A DNA stretch of 64,000 nucleotides from Rhyacophila brunnea (taxonomy: Eukaryota > Arthropoda > Insecta > Trichoptera > Rhyacophilidae), in contig JAGYXB010001610.1 of assembly GCA_022495005.1 (NCBI GenBank), positions 170,108-234,107 on the forward strand. The letters run 5' to 3'. Shown in pieces: positions 22,599 through 34,258 of the stretch (position 1 is its first letter; the number at the start of each line of letters is the position of its first letter). The notes below the pieces were generated by a model, which was not told where the DNA came from, ran no database searches, and worked only from the letters and a program-made list of their open reading frames with translations. The translations under genes and the position numbers were made by a program.

Positions 22599-22854
22599 TT
22601 AACAGTCCTTTAATGTTTATATTAGTTTTCTAATCAATCACATTTAATTTTTAATATTGTTATACATAAACAGTGGCTAAAAACTATGACTGTTTTATCA
22701 GCTCACACACAGAAGAGAACTGCAAGTTTTTAAATAAAATTTCATTCGCACAAAAAATATAAAAAATGATAGGAACCGTTTGTTGCTGAAAGGTAACACC
22801 ATGCAATTAAGGGTTAAACGACTAAAGGTCGAAAAAAAGGAGGAAAAAGAGATG

Positions 22855-23175
22855 TCACGGAGACTTGAAGCTTTCGAGATGTGGCTGTATAGACGTATCC
22901 TCAAAATTCCTTGGACTGACCGGGTGACAAATGTTGAAGTTCTCAATTGAATGGGGAAGGACCGAGAAGTTCTACGTAGTATCAAAACCAGGAAACTACA
23001 GTACCAACTTGTCATTCAAGGAAAGATCAATGGGAAGCATAGCAGAGGACGGCGCCGCATTTCATGGCTTAAGAACCTCCGTGATTGGACAGCTCCACTG
23101 AACTGTTCCGGGTAGCAGACGACAAAGATAAGATCGCCTTGATGGTGGCCGACCTCCGCTAGGGGATGGCACAAT
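22855..23175 (+). pseudogene. RTE-like LINE C-terminal tail, second copy
   Basis: Same family as 11810-12196: LEAFEMWLYRRILKIPWTDR, then RRISWLKNLRDW and DDKDKIALMVADLR with stop and GGGATGGCACAATAAAAAGA. Relative to that copy it lacks the segment containing TTGGCCACATTATGAGAGGA and has further indels, so it is inactive. Confidence 0.85.
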
Positions 23176-23310
23176 AAAAAGAAGACTAAAAGACGCAGCG
23201 ATGAACTCATAAAGCTTAGCAGATGTACGTGGTAACAAAAAACTAGTAGTAACCGAGAAGAGTGAAAGGAGCCGGGGAAGGCTTTCAGCCGGTAGTGTGT
23301 CGATCCCAGT
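23176..23310 (+). pseudogene. possible second LINE 3' end abutting the first
   Basis: AACCGAGAAGAGTGAAAGGA followed by GCCGGGGAAGGCTTTCAGCC and GGTAGTGTG resembles the closing segment of RTE-like tails (E-x-R-x-x-W-K-x-L-G-E-A-F-Q-Q). Weak, short evidence. Confidence 0.35.
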
Positions 23311-23654
23311 CAATGTTGAATTTGAAATTAATTTAAATGACAGTGATAAAGCTTAAATGAGACTTTTCAAACGTTTTTTTTAATATCTGAGAATTTTACG
23401 ACGCAATGGGAAAGCTACTTTAAAACATCTAAAAAAGCTAATGTTTTATTGTAATTATGTATTCAGTATGGGTCCGTTTAACGGGACATTTTCACGGTTC
23501 AGTGATCACCCTATGCCATCATCAGGAACTGCCTTATTCCTCCTTATTAAAACCGTCCCTTGGATACCTTAGGAAATCTCACAACTTTCTCCCGGAAAAT
23601 AGAGTAAGTTAGCAAATACATATAACCTTAATGTGTCGATTATAAGACGCACCC
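23311..23654. other. no recognisable feature
   Basis: Unassigned; a GC-moderate patch at 23465-23590 has no partner in the window. Confidence 0.45.
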
Positions 23655-24130
23655 TTATTACAACGTTTTCTTAACTCGTATTCTTATTTTTCTGGTGGTT
23701 TTTTGTCCGGTAAAAATCTTGCAATCGATTTTTAACTAACTTCCCAACTGGATAGACATTTGAAACTCTTAGAATATATCAGAACACGATGAAAATACAT
23801 TATTTTAATACTTTGAGCCATCTTTAAGCAGAATTGAATTCATTTTCAGTTAATTATGTTTCGTATGGAAAGTTATTTCGGAAGAAATCAGTAATCCAAT
23901 CCACTATTATTGGTTGCTAGGGGTCTGGGGTCCTAGCAACTAAATTATTAATATATACGTGCGTTACTATGGAAATCAATATGACATGTCAAAATGACAT
24001 TTCAGTATTATTTCTATCAAGTACAAATTTTTTGATCGTTTAAGCTAGTCAAGTCAAGTTTATATGATTCAACAGAAAATTTAAAAACGTTGTATTTAAA
24101 AGTTATTTTTATCTTGTAATTATTTTTAAA
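23655..24130 (+). repeat. repeat family H, copy 3
   Basis: Starts TTACAACGTTTTCTTAACTC, ends in TTTATCTTGTAATTATT. Same orientation as copy 2 and the same internal deletion. Contains the hairpin ACATGTCAAAATGACATTT. Confidence 0.75.
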
Positions 24131-24221
24131 TACAACTAATAAAAACTTTGCCAAAAAGATAACATTTATTATTTATGGACTATAAGTCCGTAATATCTCC
24201 ATTTCTTCATACTCTTCAGCG

Positions 24222-24519
24222 CATCTATTTTATACATAAGACTACTATCGGTCGCTATCGGCGTTTAACTAGAGTAGTTTATCATTTAAGTTTGTATTGA
24301 AGGATTATAATTGTTACAATAAGTTAGCCGACTAAACAGTCAAAACTGTCTATCTCGCTCTAAAATTTAACACAGCCAAGAGAAGTGCTGTTAAAACATA
24401 GCACTTGTTATAACGATTACAACTAACTTATTGTAATTGTTATAATAAGTGCCAATACTTCGATACAAAAATATGAAAAACTACCCTCGATAGCAGTCTT
24501 GTGTACAGAATAGATGGAT
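24222..24519. repeat. MITE-like element S with inverted ends
   Basis: CATCTATTTTATACATAAGA and, inverted, CATCTATTCTGTACACAAGA bound about 300 bp. A second inner pair (TGTTACAATAAGTTAG and inverted TATTGTAATTGTTAT) lies inside. No target duplication was identified. Confidence 0.55.
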
Positions 24520-24829
24520 TTTTCAATTATTTAAAATATCATTTCGACCCAAGGTTGCAGATCTCTGCATTTTTCGTAAAATATTGTCCTCTGTGCTATT
24601 AATGATGCAGTATTTCTTAAAATAGTCCTCTAATTTTGTATCTTCCGAACAGCTGACGTCCATTCTGCACGTTTTGATGCTGGCGTTTTTTTCGTACCGA
24701 AAGGGGTCAACAAATGGTTGTTTATCTATAATAATTAGGACTCATATTCCTTCCTTAAATAAAGACAAAACACTTTTGGAGGTGTCATTACCAAGGTTTT
24801 AAGTCGATAAGCCAAAAAAACTAATAACT

Positions 24830-24956
24830 ACTATCAATCACTGGTGAGTGCGCATAGTGCCTTCACTGTTAACCTTTTAATTACCACATTTAAATAACAC
24901 GTTTATTATATCTAACGACTCCAAACACGCCAGTCGCGGTGTTAGCACTAAATGAG
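24830..24956 (-). mobile_element. TTAA MITE family L, copy 2
   Basis: Reverse complement of the 25278 copy: CGCCAGTCGCGGTGTTAGCA with ACTAAATGAG at its outer end. The outer TTAA is degraded (GAGCGAAG). Confidence 0.6.
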
Positions 24957-25277
24957 CGAAGCCCAGGTCGCAAAAAACGATTCAAATGGAATAGTACAGG
25001 TGTTTATCTAGCCAAATATATTTTATATTTATTTGTGCCTTTGCTGTTCTGCTTCGAAAATTTTCTGGTAGATGTCTTGTCATATTTTATATAAAAGATA
25101 ATAAATTTCAAATCACTATTATAGCCTTCGAATGATTATAGTTTTTTGACGCATGAGTGTCAGCTGTAAATATACGTTGAAGCATATTTTTGTAGGTAGA
25201 TCCATTGTCTTACAAAACACTTTGTGTTGACTGAACGGTCACGTGTGCTCTTATTGTAACGTTGGTTGTCAAAAATC

Positions 25278-25395
25278 GGTTAACTCATTCAGTGCTAACA
25301 CCGCGACTGGCGCGTTTGGAGTCGTTGGCCATTAGATATAATTTATTTTAATGTGGTAATGAAAAGGTAATTGGAAGGTTAGCAGTGATTGTGAC
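25278..25395 (+). mobile_element. TTAA MITE family L, copy 3
   Basis: Starts TTAACTCATTCAGTGCTAAC and ends near GGTTAGCAGTGATTGTGA, whose inverse resembles the start; about 115 bp. Copies 2 and 3 point away from each other across 320 bp of unassigned DNA. Confidence 0.65.
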
Positions 25396-26784
25396 ATCCT
25401 GATCTACACAAGATTGTCGAGACAATTAAAAAGCTAAAATTTCTGTTAGTTTGTTGTTGATATAGTGTTATATTAATATAATGAAAAAAAATAGTATTTT
25501 TAAAGTAAGCTACATAAATAATCGCCTAATAAGGAGTCTACGCAATGTTTGAAATATACATCAAATTTATACACATTATTTAATAACAAATCGTAGAAGT
25601 AAAAACAATTTAAAATATGAGTTGCCGACGAACTATTTGCGATTGTGTGTAGGCTTGCTGAAATAGCTCAAAAAGCAAAGTTTTCCCGACCGCAGTTAAA
25701 ACAAAAGAAGTGGAATGAAAGAATGAAAGGGAATCGAAAAAATGTTTGTTTCTTCTCAGAGGCCGAGAGTTTTAAAGTTGTTCGAGGCTGGAAGTTTCGA
25801 TTCGACGGGCCCATGGGACGTGGTGGATATAACCGATGGTCTTGAATACTAAGTATCTTCCTCCTTCCGATCGATATTATTTGTAGTGATAATGTTTGTA
25901 ATTAGTGAGCGGTCGCCAGGGGTTTTCAATTAATTGCGCTGTAAGTATATAAACCGAACGAAAAAACATTAAGAGGTTTTAAGAGGACGCTCTACAGAAT
26001 CGGCCTTGAGAATTGAAAATATGATTTTTTTACATGTGGTCCATAATAACTGGTCTACTAGTTAATATAAAAAGGTTGCCGCCAATGTTTGTCTCAATAA
26101 ACTCCCTCAAGTGAAGTGAAGCTATGGGGTGACCAAAAAATAGTACTTTCTAATAAAATTTATTTTCTAATAAATTTACTAATAACATTTAATGTTACTA
26201 AATTCAATATGTTTATCAGTTCTTTGGTGGGAAGTATTGCAACTGATATGATGGATATGATATAAACTTAATAATATATTAATAACTTTTTAACCTGAAA
26301 TTGTCCGAGAACTAAACATACGAAGGATGTTGACATACATATCTACCTACATTTTTATTTCATGTGCTATCCAAAAAACATTACTAATGAATAGTGCTAA
26401 TTTGTAATGTTTAGGACCTACATATTAAAAATAATAGGTATTGTTTAATTCTAATGCATATTTTTTAAAACGTAAAATTTACTGTCTGCCTATTATAAAA
26501 AGAAAGTGACTTTTTATTGCCTGCGCAACTTCACTTTTATACTAGTGAAACAAGTGGTAGGTAAAGCCAATGGGCGAAATAATTTATATCATGAGTGCCT
26601 AAAAATAATTATTAACATACAGTCACTAGACACATTATTTTTTTATTAATCCATCGGACTGGCGGGTATATAAAAAATGACTGTCGCTATAAAAAGTGTC
26701 TGACAGGGCTGCCGATGCAATTAATTATATTGTACTTTTTAAATTTAATTTATAAAATATTTTATTTAAGTTTTGTGCATCTAA
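25396..26784. other. mostly unassigned; small hAT-X end fragment
   Basis: 25513-25546 (AATAATCGCCTAATAAGGAG) is an eroded end of family X. The 66-codon frame 25645-25845 (rich in K and R) overlaps a GC-richer patch, but is unrecognised and has no splice or promoter evidence. The rest is AT-rich. Confidence 0.4.
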
Positions 26785-26941
26785 TGCCGGGTCCACACTG
26801 GCGCAAAACAATGTCGCGCGACAACCTCGATAAATTTTACGATAATTATCATAATGGCTTAAAATTTTTTACGATAATTATCATACTTATCGTAAAATTT
26901 AACGAGGTTGCCGGCAACATGTTGCCAATTTGGACCCGGCA
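26785..26941. mobile_element. Harbinger-like MITE T (157 bp)
   Basis: Ends TGCCGGGTCCACACTGG and, inverted, TGCCGGGTCCAAATTGG, flanked by TAA on both sides (26782-26784, 26942-26944). An inner pair TTTTACGATAATTATCA and its inverse makes almost the entire element a hairpin. TWA duplications and GC-rich short ends point to PIF/Harbinger. Confidence 0.75.
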
Positions 26942-27884
26942 TAATATCCACTGTGGTTCACGTAGTGGCATGTACCTGTTTTTCTGGGGTCAACTAATTC
27001 AAAAAGTAAACACCCATAATAGAATATTTCCAGTTTTGGTTGCATTATATTCCAACTCATTTCCGATATTATTAATGGAAATTTCTCGGTGTACATAGTA
27101 AACAAACCTACGAATAAAAAAAGACAGTAAGGAACACAGTGATTCATCGCAGTAAAAACTGGCAACCAAAATGGATTATATAATATATTCCATCGTATTA
27201 TTTTCTCGAAATCATAAAGATACTATAATAGTATTTGAGTATCAACCTATGTTCAATTTGAATTAGGTTATAATAATAATATACCCGTAGATATATCAAT
27301 AGTATGTTTGCCACGATATCCACCCAAGTTATCAGTATGTACTTGCACAGGTTTGATTAAAAACTATGATGAAATTAATATTTTACAAATATTATATTAT
27401 TTTGACAGCCCTGTTTTCTGATCAGCGGACACGTGCAGGTGTTTATCAAATAATAATGTAAGATTGTCCACAATAATAATAATGTAGAAGGTCGACAATA
27501 GTAATTACTAATAATAATGTTTTTTTTTAAATAAAATCTCCGATGATTAGTGATTTTTGCCAAAAGATCGATTTAAATTAACGTGCGTACGACGCCGAGG
27601 TCCATTTCATACTAAATTATATTTGAATACCGAGCTCTTCAGCCGCCCCTTAATGCAGCAGGTATTTCATTTAGTTTTCATTAAGTACAAACTTGAGTAA
27701 AATGCACTTCGAAATATTTTAATCTCTTTAAAATATATCCATTAAACCTGTCATCATGTAATTTGCGTCATTATTGAGAATGGTGATTAGTAAACTGACA
27801 AGCGTTGTCAATGATCTTCTTCCATCTGGAGCAATCCTACGCTGATCTTCAGTGACGCGTTTAGTGACGCAGAGGCCCGACGCA
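26942..27884. other. no recognisable feature
   Basis: Overlapping frames at 26715-27098 (+) and 26899-27165 (-) are partly MITE and partly unassigned. Nothing recognised. Confidence 0.4.
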
Positions 27885-28790
27885 ATTTACTGCGAAAAGT
27901 TGGTAAGTCGATAATTTAGGTATGTAGAGTTAACAACGGATTACTTATTTATTTATTAATATACATAACAAATTATTAATTCAGGACGTTCACAACATGG
28001 CATTTAGAATAAAAAGTACAAGTAATCAGTTAGAGAAAAAAAACAAAGCATAAAATAGTTTTATACAAAAGAAAAAATAAAAAACAGCAATAATTAAAAA
28101 AAAATACAAATTAAACAATAAAATAGAATTTTAAAAGTAGAATATATAATGCATCGCTAAAAATATCTACATCTCTAGGGAGTGCATTGACCAGTCGCAT
28201 AGTCCTCGCTATTGGTGCCTGGTGAATCTGACATGAGGAAACAGCTTTCACACAAAATAGGTCATGGGCTGCGACCACGCATATAATTGACGGGTGGATA
28301 AAAATTCAAATTATCTAGAATATCGGGATTGGAAACTATACCACGTGAGAGCAGGGAAAATGCTTTAAGAGCAGAAGTGACCTACGAGCTTCAAGAGAAT
28401 GAATGGCGAGCATGCCTTGAAGAAAGTTAGTCGGAATCTGTCAAAAGGAAAATAATTATAAACTTTAAAATAAAGATGACGAAGAATTTTTTCCTGAACG
28501 TGTCTATATTATATAGATATGTCCGCTAGAAAAAATTGAAAGTCACTCGATATATAGAACATGCACGTAAAGCATACATAAATTACAATTATGCCTGATT
28601 TTAGAGGGCATATCAAACATCAAGTTATTGAGTGGTTCATAAGCCAAGTGAACCAAGTCCATTCTGGTTAGTTTTGAATAAACTATGTTCAAACCTAATA
28701 TTTAAGTATTTCTAATTCTGTAAAGAAACCACTTAATTACTCCATAATATGATTACGAGACGCACCAACTTTTGGCAGTAACCCTAGTTA
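27885..28790. mobile_element. element family M, copy 2, split by LINE tail
   Basis: Inverted ends TTACTGCGAAAAGTTGGT and ACCAACTTTTGGCAGTAA. The flanking inner stretches (AAGTCGATAATTTAGGTAT at the left) match copy 1 at 15205-15688. Confidence 0.7.
27945..28480 (-). pseudogene. LINE family X-L 3' end nested in M
   Basis: Minus-strand translation with one stop gives PPVNYMRGRS, then AVSSCQIHQAPIARTMR and NALPRDVDIFSDAL. The + strand starts with TTATTTATTTATTAATA, the reversed A-rich tail, and shares GACGTTCACAACATG with 5430-5845. A truncated retrotransposon copy. Confidence 0.65.
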
Positions 28791-29266
28791 AATTTTAATC
28801 TATTGATTCGCCCGATGAATTGAGTGAATCACTGACAACTTTAATATTCCTTCTAAAAGTCTATTGGACTAGCCTTCGCAGAAAAGCTTTCCAACGATAG
28901 ACGGAATATTTAATATTGTGTCTTGAAATTTATATGCACAAGCTGCGACCGCAGGGTAGCCTAAAAGTTTACATTCTCACCTTATGACAGTGAAAATAGC
29001 TGCGAAAGAGTGGTTGTAATTGGTTATAGTGGTTTCCAAACAGTATTCCTTGCGCTGTGGATAAGTAGTGATATGTAACAAGATTAATTGAGAAATTAAT
29101 GTAGAACCCTAGCGCATCACATTGATTAAATATATTATTTCACTGAAATATAATTAAATAAAAAATAAACTAAAATTTTATCCCTAGAATTCCTCCCTAA
29201 AATTCGCACCTATCTTTAAGAGACCGATATCAGTATCTTGGATTGCGTTGCTTACAGTATCCATAC
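28791..29266. other. no recognisable feature
   Basis: Unassigned sequence before the tandem MITE pair. Confidence 0.45.
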
Positions 29267-29274
29267 ATCATAAT

Positions 29275-29682
29275 CATGGCCCCCATATCCTGAAGCAGGC
29301 CTCCAGGCTAGGATGTTTGGCAGACCCCCCTACCTTTCGCTAAGGGTAAAGGCAGTGTGACGCGCTACAGTAGCGTTTTCCATGGTGTACGCGGTAAAAT
29401 TAAGGTGTTTTTTAGCGTTTTTTTGTATTTTTAAAATGTACATTCTTTGGATTATAGAGTTGTCGAGCATCGGCACACAGTTAAAAATTGCATCGTACAA
29501 TCAAATATTTTAATTATTAATATATATTGATGGAAAATAGCGCCGCATGCGACTTTTTTTACTATTAGAGCAAATTTGTGGTCTGTGTTTATCACTTATC
29601 AGTCGACTCGTCACGCCGGGCCCTTCCTGAGCCCGGGCCCCTAGGCTAGAGCCCTGTCAACTCCTGCCTTGTGGGGACCATG
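29275..29682 (+). mobile_element. hAT-like MITE family J, copy 3 (first of a tandem pair)
   Basis: CATGGCCCCCATATCC to TGGGGACCATG, 408 bp. Flanks ATCATAAT (29267-29274) and GTCATAAT (29683-29690), 7 of 8. The right flank is also the left flank of copy 4. Confidence 0.9.
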
Positions 29683-29690
29683 GTCATAAT

Positions 29691-30069
29691 CATGACCCCC
29701 ACATCCTGAAGCGGGCCCCTAGGCTAGGATATTTGGCGGGCCCCCCTATTTATTGCTAAGGGTAAAGTCGGTGTGACGCTTTACAGTAGTGTTTTCTAAA
29801 TGGTGTATTCAGTAAAATTAGGGTGTATTTTTAATACATCCAATTGAAGTATGGTGTGTCCGAGTATCAACACTCAATGAAAAATGGTATCACACAACTA
29901 TATAGGTATTTTAATATAATAACATTATTGAAGTAAAATAGCGCCGCAGGCGACTTTTTTCACAACTACAGCAAATTTGTGATGTGTGTTTATCTCATAT
30001 ATCTGGTCGACTCGCCACGCCGGGCCCCTAGGCTAGAGCTCTGTCAGCCTCCGCCTTGTGGGGGTCATG
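29691..30069 (+). mobile_element. hAT-like MITE family J, copy 4 (second of a tandem pair)
   Basis: CATGACCCCCACATCC to GGGGGTCATG, 379 bp. Flanks GTCATAAT at 29683-29690 and 30070-30077, 8 of 8. Same orientation as copy 3, separated from it by exactly one target copy. Confidence 0.9.
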
Positions 30070-30077
30070 GTCATAAT

Positions 30078-30769
30078 ATAACAGTTAGTAAATCTATGGA
30101 AAAAGACAGTGACCCATAACGAAGTCATTTTAAATACTGTTAAGGCACGCCTAAGTCAAGCTAAATTAGCAACTCTGGGTGGGTATTTATTGGTGGTCTC
30201 GGTGTAAGACTTACAATAATTAATTATTGTCAAATGCCCATATCTATAAATTTTACGGGTATAGAATAAGTCTATACACCACCAATATGACGATTTATCT
30301 GAAGTCTTCAAATTTAATATCTTCTTGTTTATAAAGAACGTAGTAAGTAATTCTATCCAATTATATTATGTATGAGTATATTTAATATATTTCCTTGGAA
30401 TAAAATAATACCCGAATATCCCATATAGTACTTTTCAGTTTCAATTCTCGCATTGTATATTTATGGTGAAAGCTCGTATCACTACCATTTTATTGTTAAT
30501 ATATCAAAGTTCATCCCTTCTGTCGCATTCAATAAAAAATATACTTATATTCAATCTACTTTCCACGCTTGCGATCTTCGGAAAATATTTCGTTCGTATA
30601 TAAAAGTATTCACACGGTATTCTGAGAGATTAATAGTTAATAAAGGTATTTCATGTAAGTAATAATAATACAATTAATTTGTCCAGGTACACGTGTAAGT
30701 CACTTTCCAAATATATGATTTAAGGTCAGATTTTTAACTATTTTCATGATACCAGTTATTAATTACTAC
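30078..30769. other. no recognisable feature
   Basis: AT-rich, unassigned; the frame 30453-30662 shows no motif. Confidence 0.45.
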
Positions 30770-32027
30770 TAGGGAATCCAATCCGAGCCAAAATTTTGGT
30801 CCCGGGATTTCGGTGTTTTATAGTTTTTTTGAATTTTTCTGGAGATTCGTAACTTCGGGGACTTGGATAATGAGGACCCCCTGTATTAAAAGATAACAAT
30901 TACAATTTCAATTAAAATTAAAAAATAACATATTGTGTTGACCAGTGGCGAAGACTCCATACTAGGCGATTATTTAAAGCCTACCTTCTTAAGAAAAATA
31001 ATTTTTATTTTCATGTTGACGTATTTACGAGTATATAATCACAAATAATAATATATTCAATATGCCCAAAGACATCTTTCGTATAATTGTCATAATTTTA
31101 CGATCTTTTTCCATATTTCAATAAGCACCATCTATGGCATCTCTCCAAAGTTTAAAAAAATAGAACACAACGTGTTTCGCTTCACATATTGTATAGGATT
31201 ATTTTCGCGTGAATCGACGGACTTTTTAATATGAAGTTTTTTTCTCATTATTTCAAAATGTCTGGAGGCATATAAATGTACAAGCTGTTCCGTTTGCGCT
31301 TACGTCGCGAGAGCACATTTATTCAAAATAATTAATAAGAAGATAATTTAAAAAATAATTTCTATGGGATTCAATCACATAAATAAGTATTGATTGTTGT
31401 TAAAAATATAAAATAATTTATCTCGTGATTTTTATTTATTTATTAGTTCACTCATTTGACAATTTAGATATCTGATATTGTACCTACCTAAGTCTGTGTT
31501 TTAAATATAGAAGTATTTTAAAATGTCTAGGTTTACGGGTTATATTATAAATTGTTATGGAACATAATATATATACAACAACGGATATTTTCATAGATGA
31601 TAGGTAATATATTGTGAGCGTATGTTACGTTTATAAATGTTTAGGAAAATACATAAGTTATTCAAACTAATTGCTTATTTTTATGAACTAATTATAACAA
31701 ACCAATTAAGATTTTGAAATTTCTTCGTTTTAGCGTACCTATTCATCAGTTATATATAGGGTTATCTTCTTATTTCCCGCAAATATATCTGACAAGCATG
31801 GTTACTCCCACAGCCTACCTCTTTCAAAAAGTCACCTTTCGCCACTGGTGTTGACAATACGTACAAAACGTATAATAAAATTCACAAACATAATGATTTT
31901 GTACACATACCAATTTTACTGATTTTGATTAATAAAAAATGAATCCCGAAAGTTTCGGGATTTGTTTACTAATCCCAGGATTCATAGGTATTGAAATTTG
32001 TCCGGGATCCCGGGATTGGATTCCCTA
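30770..32027. mobile_element. hAT-type element W, copy 1, containing hAT X
   Basis: Ends TAGGGAATCCAATCC and GGATTGGATTCCCTA; flanks ATTACTAC (30762-30769, 32028-32035) match 8 of 8. Without the nested 905-bp element and its duplication it is about 345 bp. Sub-terminal CCCGGGAT blocks recur in both orientations. No transposase. Confidence 0.9.
30943..31847. mobile_element. hAT-type element X, copy 1 (nested in W)
   Basis: Ends CAGTGGCGAAGACTCC and, inverted, CAGTGGCGAAAGGTGAC; flanks GTGTTGAC at 30935-30942 and 31848-31855, 8 of 8. 905 bp, AT-rich, no recognisable transposase. A second copy covers 33385-33945 and fragments lie near 3.1, 3.4 and 25.5 kb. Confidence 0.9.
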
Positions 32028-32119
32028 ATTACTACTAATTATAACTCAAAAACTACAAAGCCAATATTAACTTGCACAGTTTATATTATATTAAACTATT
32101 ACTACCGATTCAATCTTCA

Positions 32120-32610
32120 TAATTAGCCGGAGTAGATCCACTGCTGGATTAAGGCCTCCCCTAGCTCCCTCCACTTTTCTCGGTTCTTAGTGTTTGGCTG
32201 CCACTTATATCCACCGCACTTTATGAGTTTGTGGCGTTTAGTGGCCTTTGTATGACGGCATTTACCCAGTTCTGGTCCACTCGCCGAGCAACATGTCCAG
32301 CCCATTCCCATTTCACCTGCTTAGCGACCTCTGTATTTCTCAGACTTCTTATCCATTGGTTTCTTTTGTGATCTTTACGCGTTATGTCCAATTTGCACCT
32401 TTCCGCGGCACGTTGCGCTACTTCTTATTTTTGGATTTATCTTATATTTAATTAAGAGTCCATGTTTCACATGCATACGTGAGCATTGGCAGCACACATT
32501 GGTTGAACAATTTATGCTTAAGACACACTGGGAGGTCAGTTTTGTAGCTTATATTCAGGCGCCCAAATGCACTCTATGCCAGTTTGATTCTGTGAGAAAT
32601 CTTTTCATAA
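32120..32610 (-). pseudogene. RTE-like LINE RT C-terminus
   Basis: Minus strand: N-Q-C-V-L-P-M-L-T-Y-A-C-E-T-W near 32500, RCKLDITRKDHKRNQWIRS, then EVAKQVKWEWAGH near 32320, and the end NREKWRELGEALIQQWIYSG at 32123-32185. This order is diagnostic of RTE-like reverse transcriptase tails. Frameshifts separate the blocks. The fragment at 40087-40245 is from the same family. Confidence 0.85.
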
Positions 32611-32884
32611 ATATCAATTCAGTAAGGTAATATTATAAATATAATATATATATAATATAATTAATAGTAGTATATAAGTTAAGATAAAACAACGCCCACA
32701 ATGAATGTAGTTGTAACAATTTATAGCGAGTAGGTGAAGTGGTCAAATAGCAATGATGGAGTGGTGCGGTGAGGTGAGGTGAGGTCAATGACTCGACACC
32801 GTACAAAAATATAAATTACAGTTCCTAAATTTAGTTAAGTATGTTGTATTGTATAAATTATTGATTTCATTACATGTAATAATG
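32611..32884. repeat. short GGTGA tandem run
   Basis: GGTGCGGTGAGGTGAGGTGA near 32762-32786 is a small tandem array of GGTGA units; the rest is AT-rich. Confidence 0.5.
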
Positions 32885-33235
32885 ACTGCTTAATCTACAA
32901 ATCAGCTAACTGCACTTTTATCCAAACAATGAGATTTTGATCGCATTTGTTATAAAGCATGTTTTCTATGCTCACACAATATATTAAACTCCTAAACCTA
33001 TAAATAAATGCGTTATCGTTCTTCACACAAAACAGACAACTGCAGGTGCCAACTTTCCAATATTATAAATGGAAAAACTCAGCTCCTTATATGAATTTTC
33101 TTTATATATATAAAAGGGAAGCTAAAATAGTGTATTAATTCATAGTGTATTTTTGAAATTGTTAAATTCCGTTCGATAGTTAAAGTATTAAGCTTTTTCT
33201 ACTTCCTGAACAATTTGCCAAAGTGGAGTTGCCAT
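32885..33235 (+). repeat. repeat family R, uninterrupted copy
   Basis: Matches 49425-49531 plus 50236-50465 (shared blocks: ATGAGATTTTGAT, CTATGCTCACACAA, AGGGAAGCTAAAATAGTG, GTTCGATAGTTAAA). It supplies the empty site for foldback Q copy 2. Class unknown. Confidence 0.7.
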
Positions 33236-33384
33236 CTATCTTGACGTATATAAAGGTCGGATTATGTGTGAAGGAATTGTGATATTTTTTCTTATGGACT
33301 TTACGTCACGTAACCTAAGCCAGTTTATCGAATTGTATGAAATATGGTAGGGTCCTATCGCAGAGCCTAACCTTCGCGCATAAT

Positions 33385-33945
33385 ATTGTTGTCATGACTG
33401 CTCTTTGTCCAAAATAATTAATAATTAGATAATTTAAAATATATATTTATATGGCATTTAATCGCATATTAATAAAAATATAGACTGTTTTTTAAAAATA
33501 AAAAGAAATTTTATCTGATGATTTTTAATGTGTATAAATGTTTTGAAAAATACGTAATTTAAACTCATCGCTCAATTTTATGTCGTCAGTGAGTTTTTAA
33601 AGTTTCATTAAATTAGTGTGTACCTACCTATTCATTAGTAGTCATCATCATTATCATCAGCCTGAATCTAGCCACTGCTGGATGAAGGCCTCCAAGCTGA
33701 TTCCACTTTTCTCGGTCCTGTGCGTTGCGTTGCTACGTACTTCCGCAGAACTTTCATTTCATGACCACTGCATGAGTAAATTTGTCCAATGATTGGCCCT
33801 TCTTCGAGATATGTGTCTAGCCCATTTCCATTTATTATTCATCGTATTATCTTCTTATTTCTCGTAAGTGTACCTGACAAGTGTACTATTTTTCTCAGAT
33901 CTCCATAGCTTACCCCTTTCCAAAAGTTACCTTTCGTCACTGATT
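33385..33945. mobile_element. hAT-type element X, copy 2 (truncated), split by LINE tail
   Basis: Shares AAAATAATTAATAA, GTGATTTTTA-like and GTTACCTTTCGTCACTG blocks with 31310-31847. The left end is missing. It is interrupted at 33636-33835. Confidence 0.65.
33636..33835 (-). pseudogene. RTE-like LINE 3' end inserted in X copy 2
   Basis: Reverse complement ends GAGGCCTTCATCCAGCAGTG then GCTAGATTCAGGCTGATGAT with an ATGATG-type microsatellite tail, characteristic of RTE-like LINEs. TATTCAT at 33629-33635 and 33836-33842 is a probable 7-bp duplication. Confidence 0.7.
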
Positions 33946-33974
33946 AATAGCATGCAGATTGAGAGAGTGAAAAA

Positions 33975-34142
33975 AACTTCCAGGATAGGATGCCTGAGCT
34001 TCTAAATGAAAGCTGCAAAGTTGGTTTAAAGATAATTAATGTCTTGAAGACAAAAATTATGATAAACTTTTTTGGTGACCCAAAAGTGATCTTTGTCAAT
34101 GATATGTAGGTAAATCGTGCGGGCCAAAAATCTGGGTGGATG
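33975..34142 (+). repeat. repeat family D, unoccupied paralogue
   Basis: Continuous version of the region interrupted by element E at 7054-7683; the unoccupied TTAA is at 34036-34039. Confidence 0.7.
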
Positions 34143-34143
34143 A

Positions 34144-34258
34144 GTTACTTTAACTCATTTAGTGCTAACACCGCGACTGTCGTGCTTGGAGTCGTTGGGC
34201 ATTATATATAATTAGCGTGTTATTTAAAAGTGGCAATTAAAATGTTAGCAGTGATTTG
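34144..34258 (+). mobile_element. TTAA MITE family L, copy 4
   Basis: TTAACTCATTTAGTGCTAAC through GTTAGCAGTGATT, about 115 bp, adjoining the end of repeat D. Confidence 0.65.

Noticed and set aside
25645..25845. 66-codon basic frame as a host gene
   Set aside because: No recognisable domain, no splice or promoter signal, and length within chance expectation.
26715..27098. 127-codon frame
   Set aside because: It crosses the Harbinger-like MITE T, including its terminal repeats, and shows no protein family.
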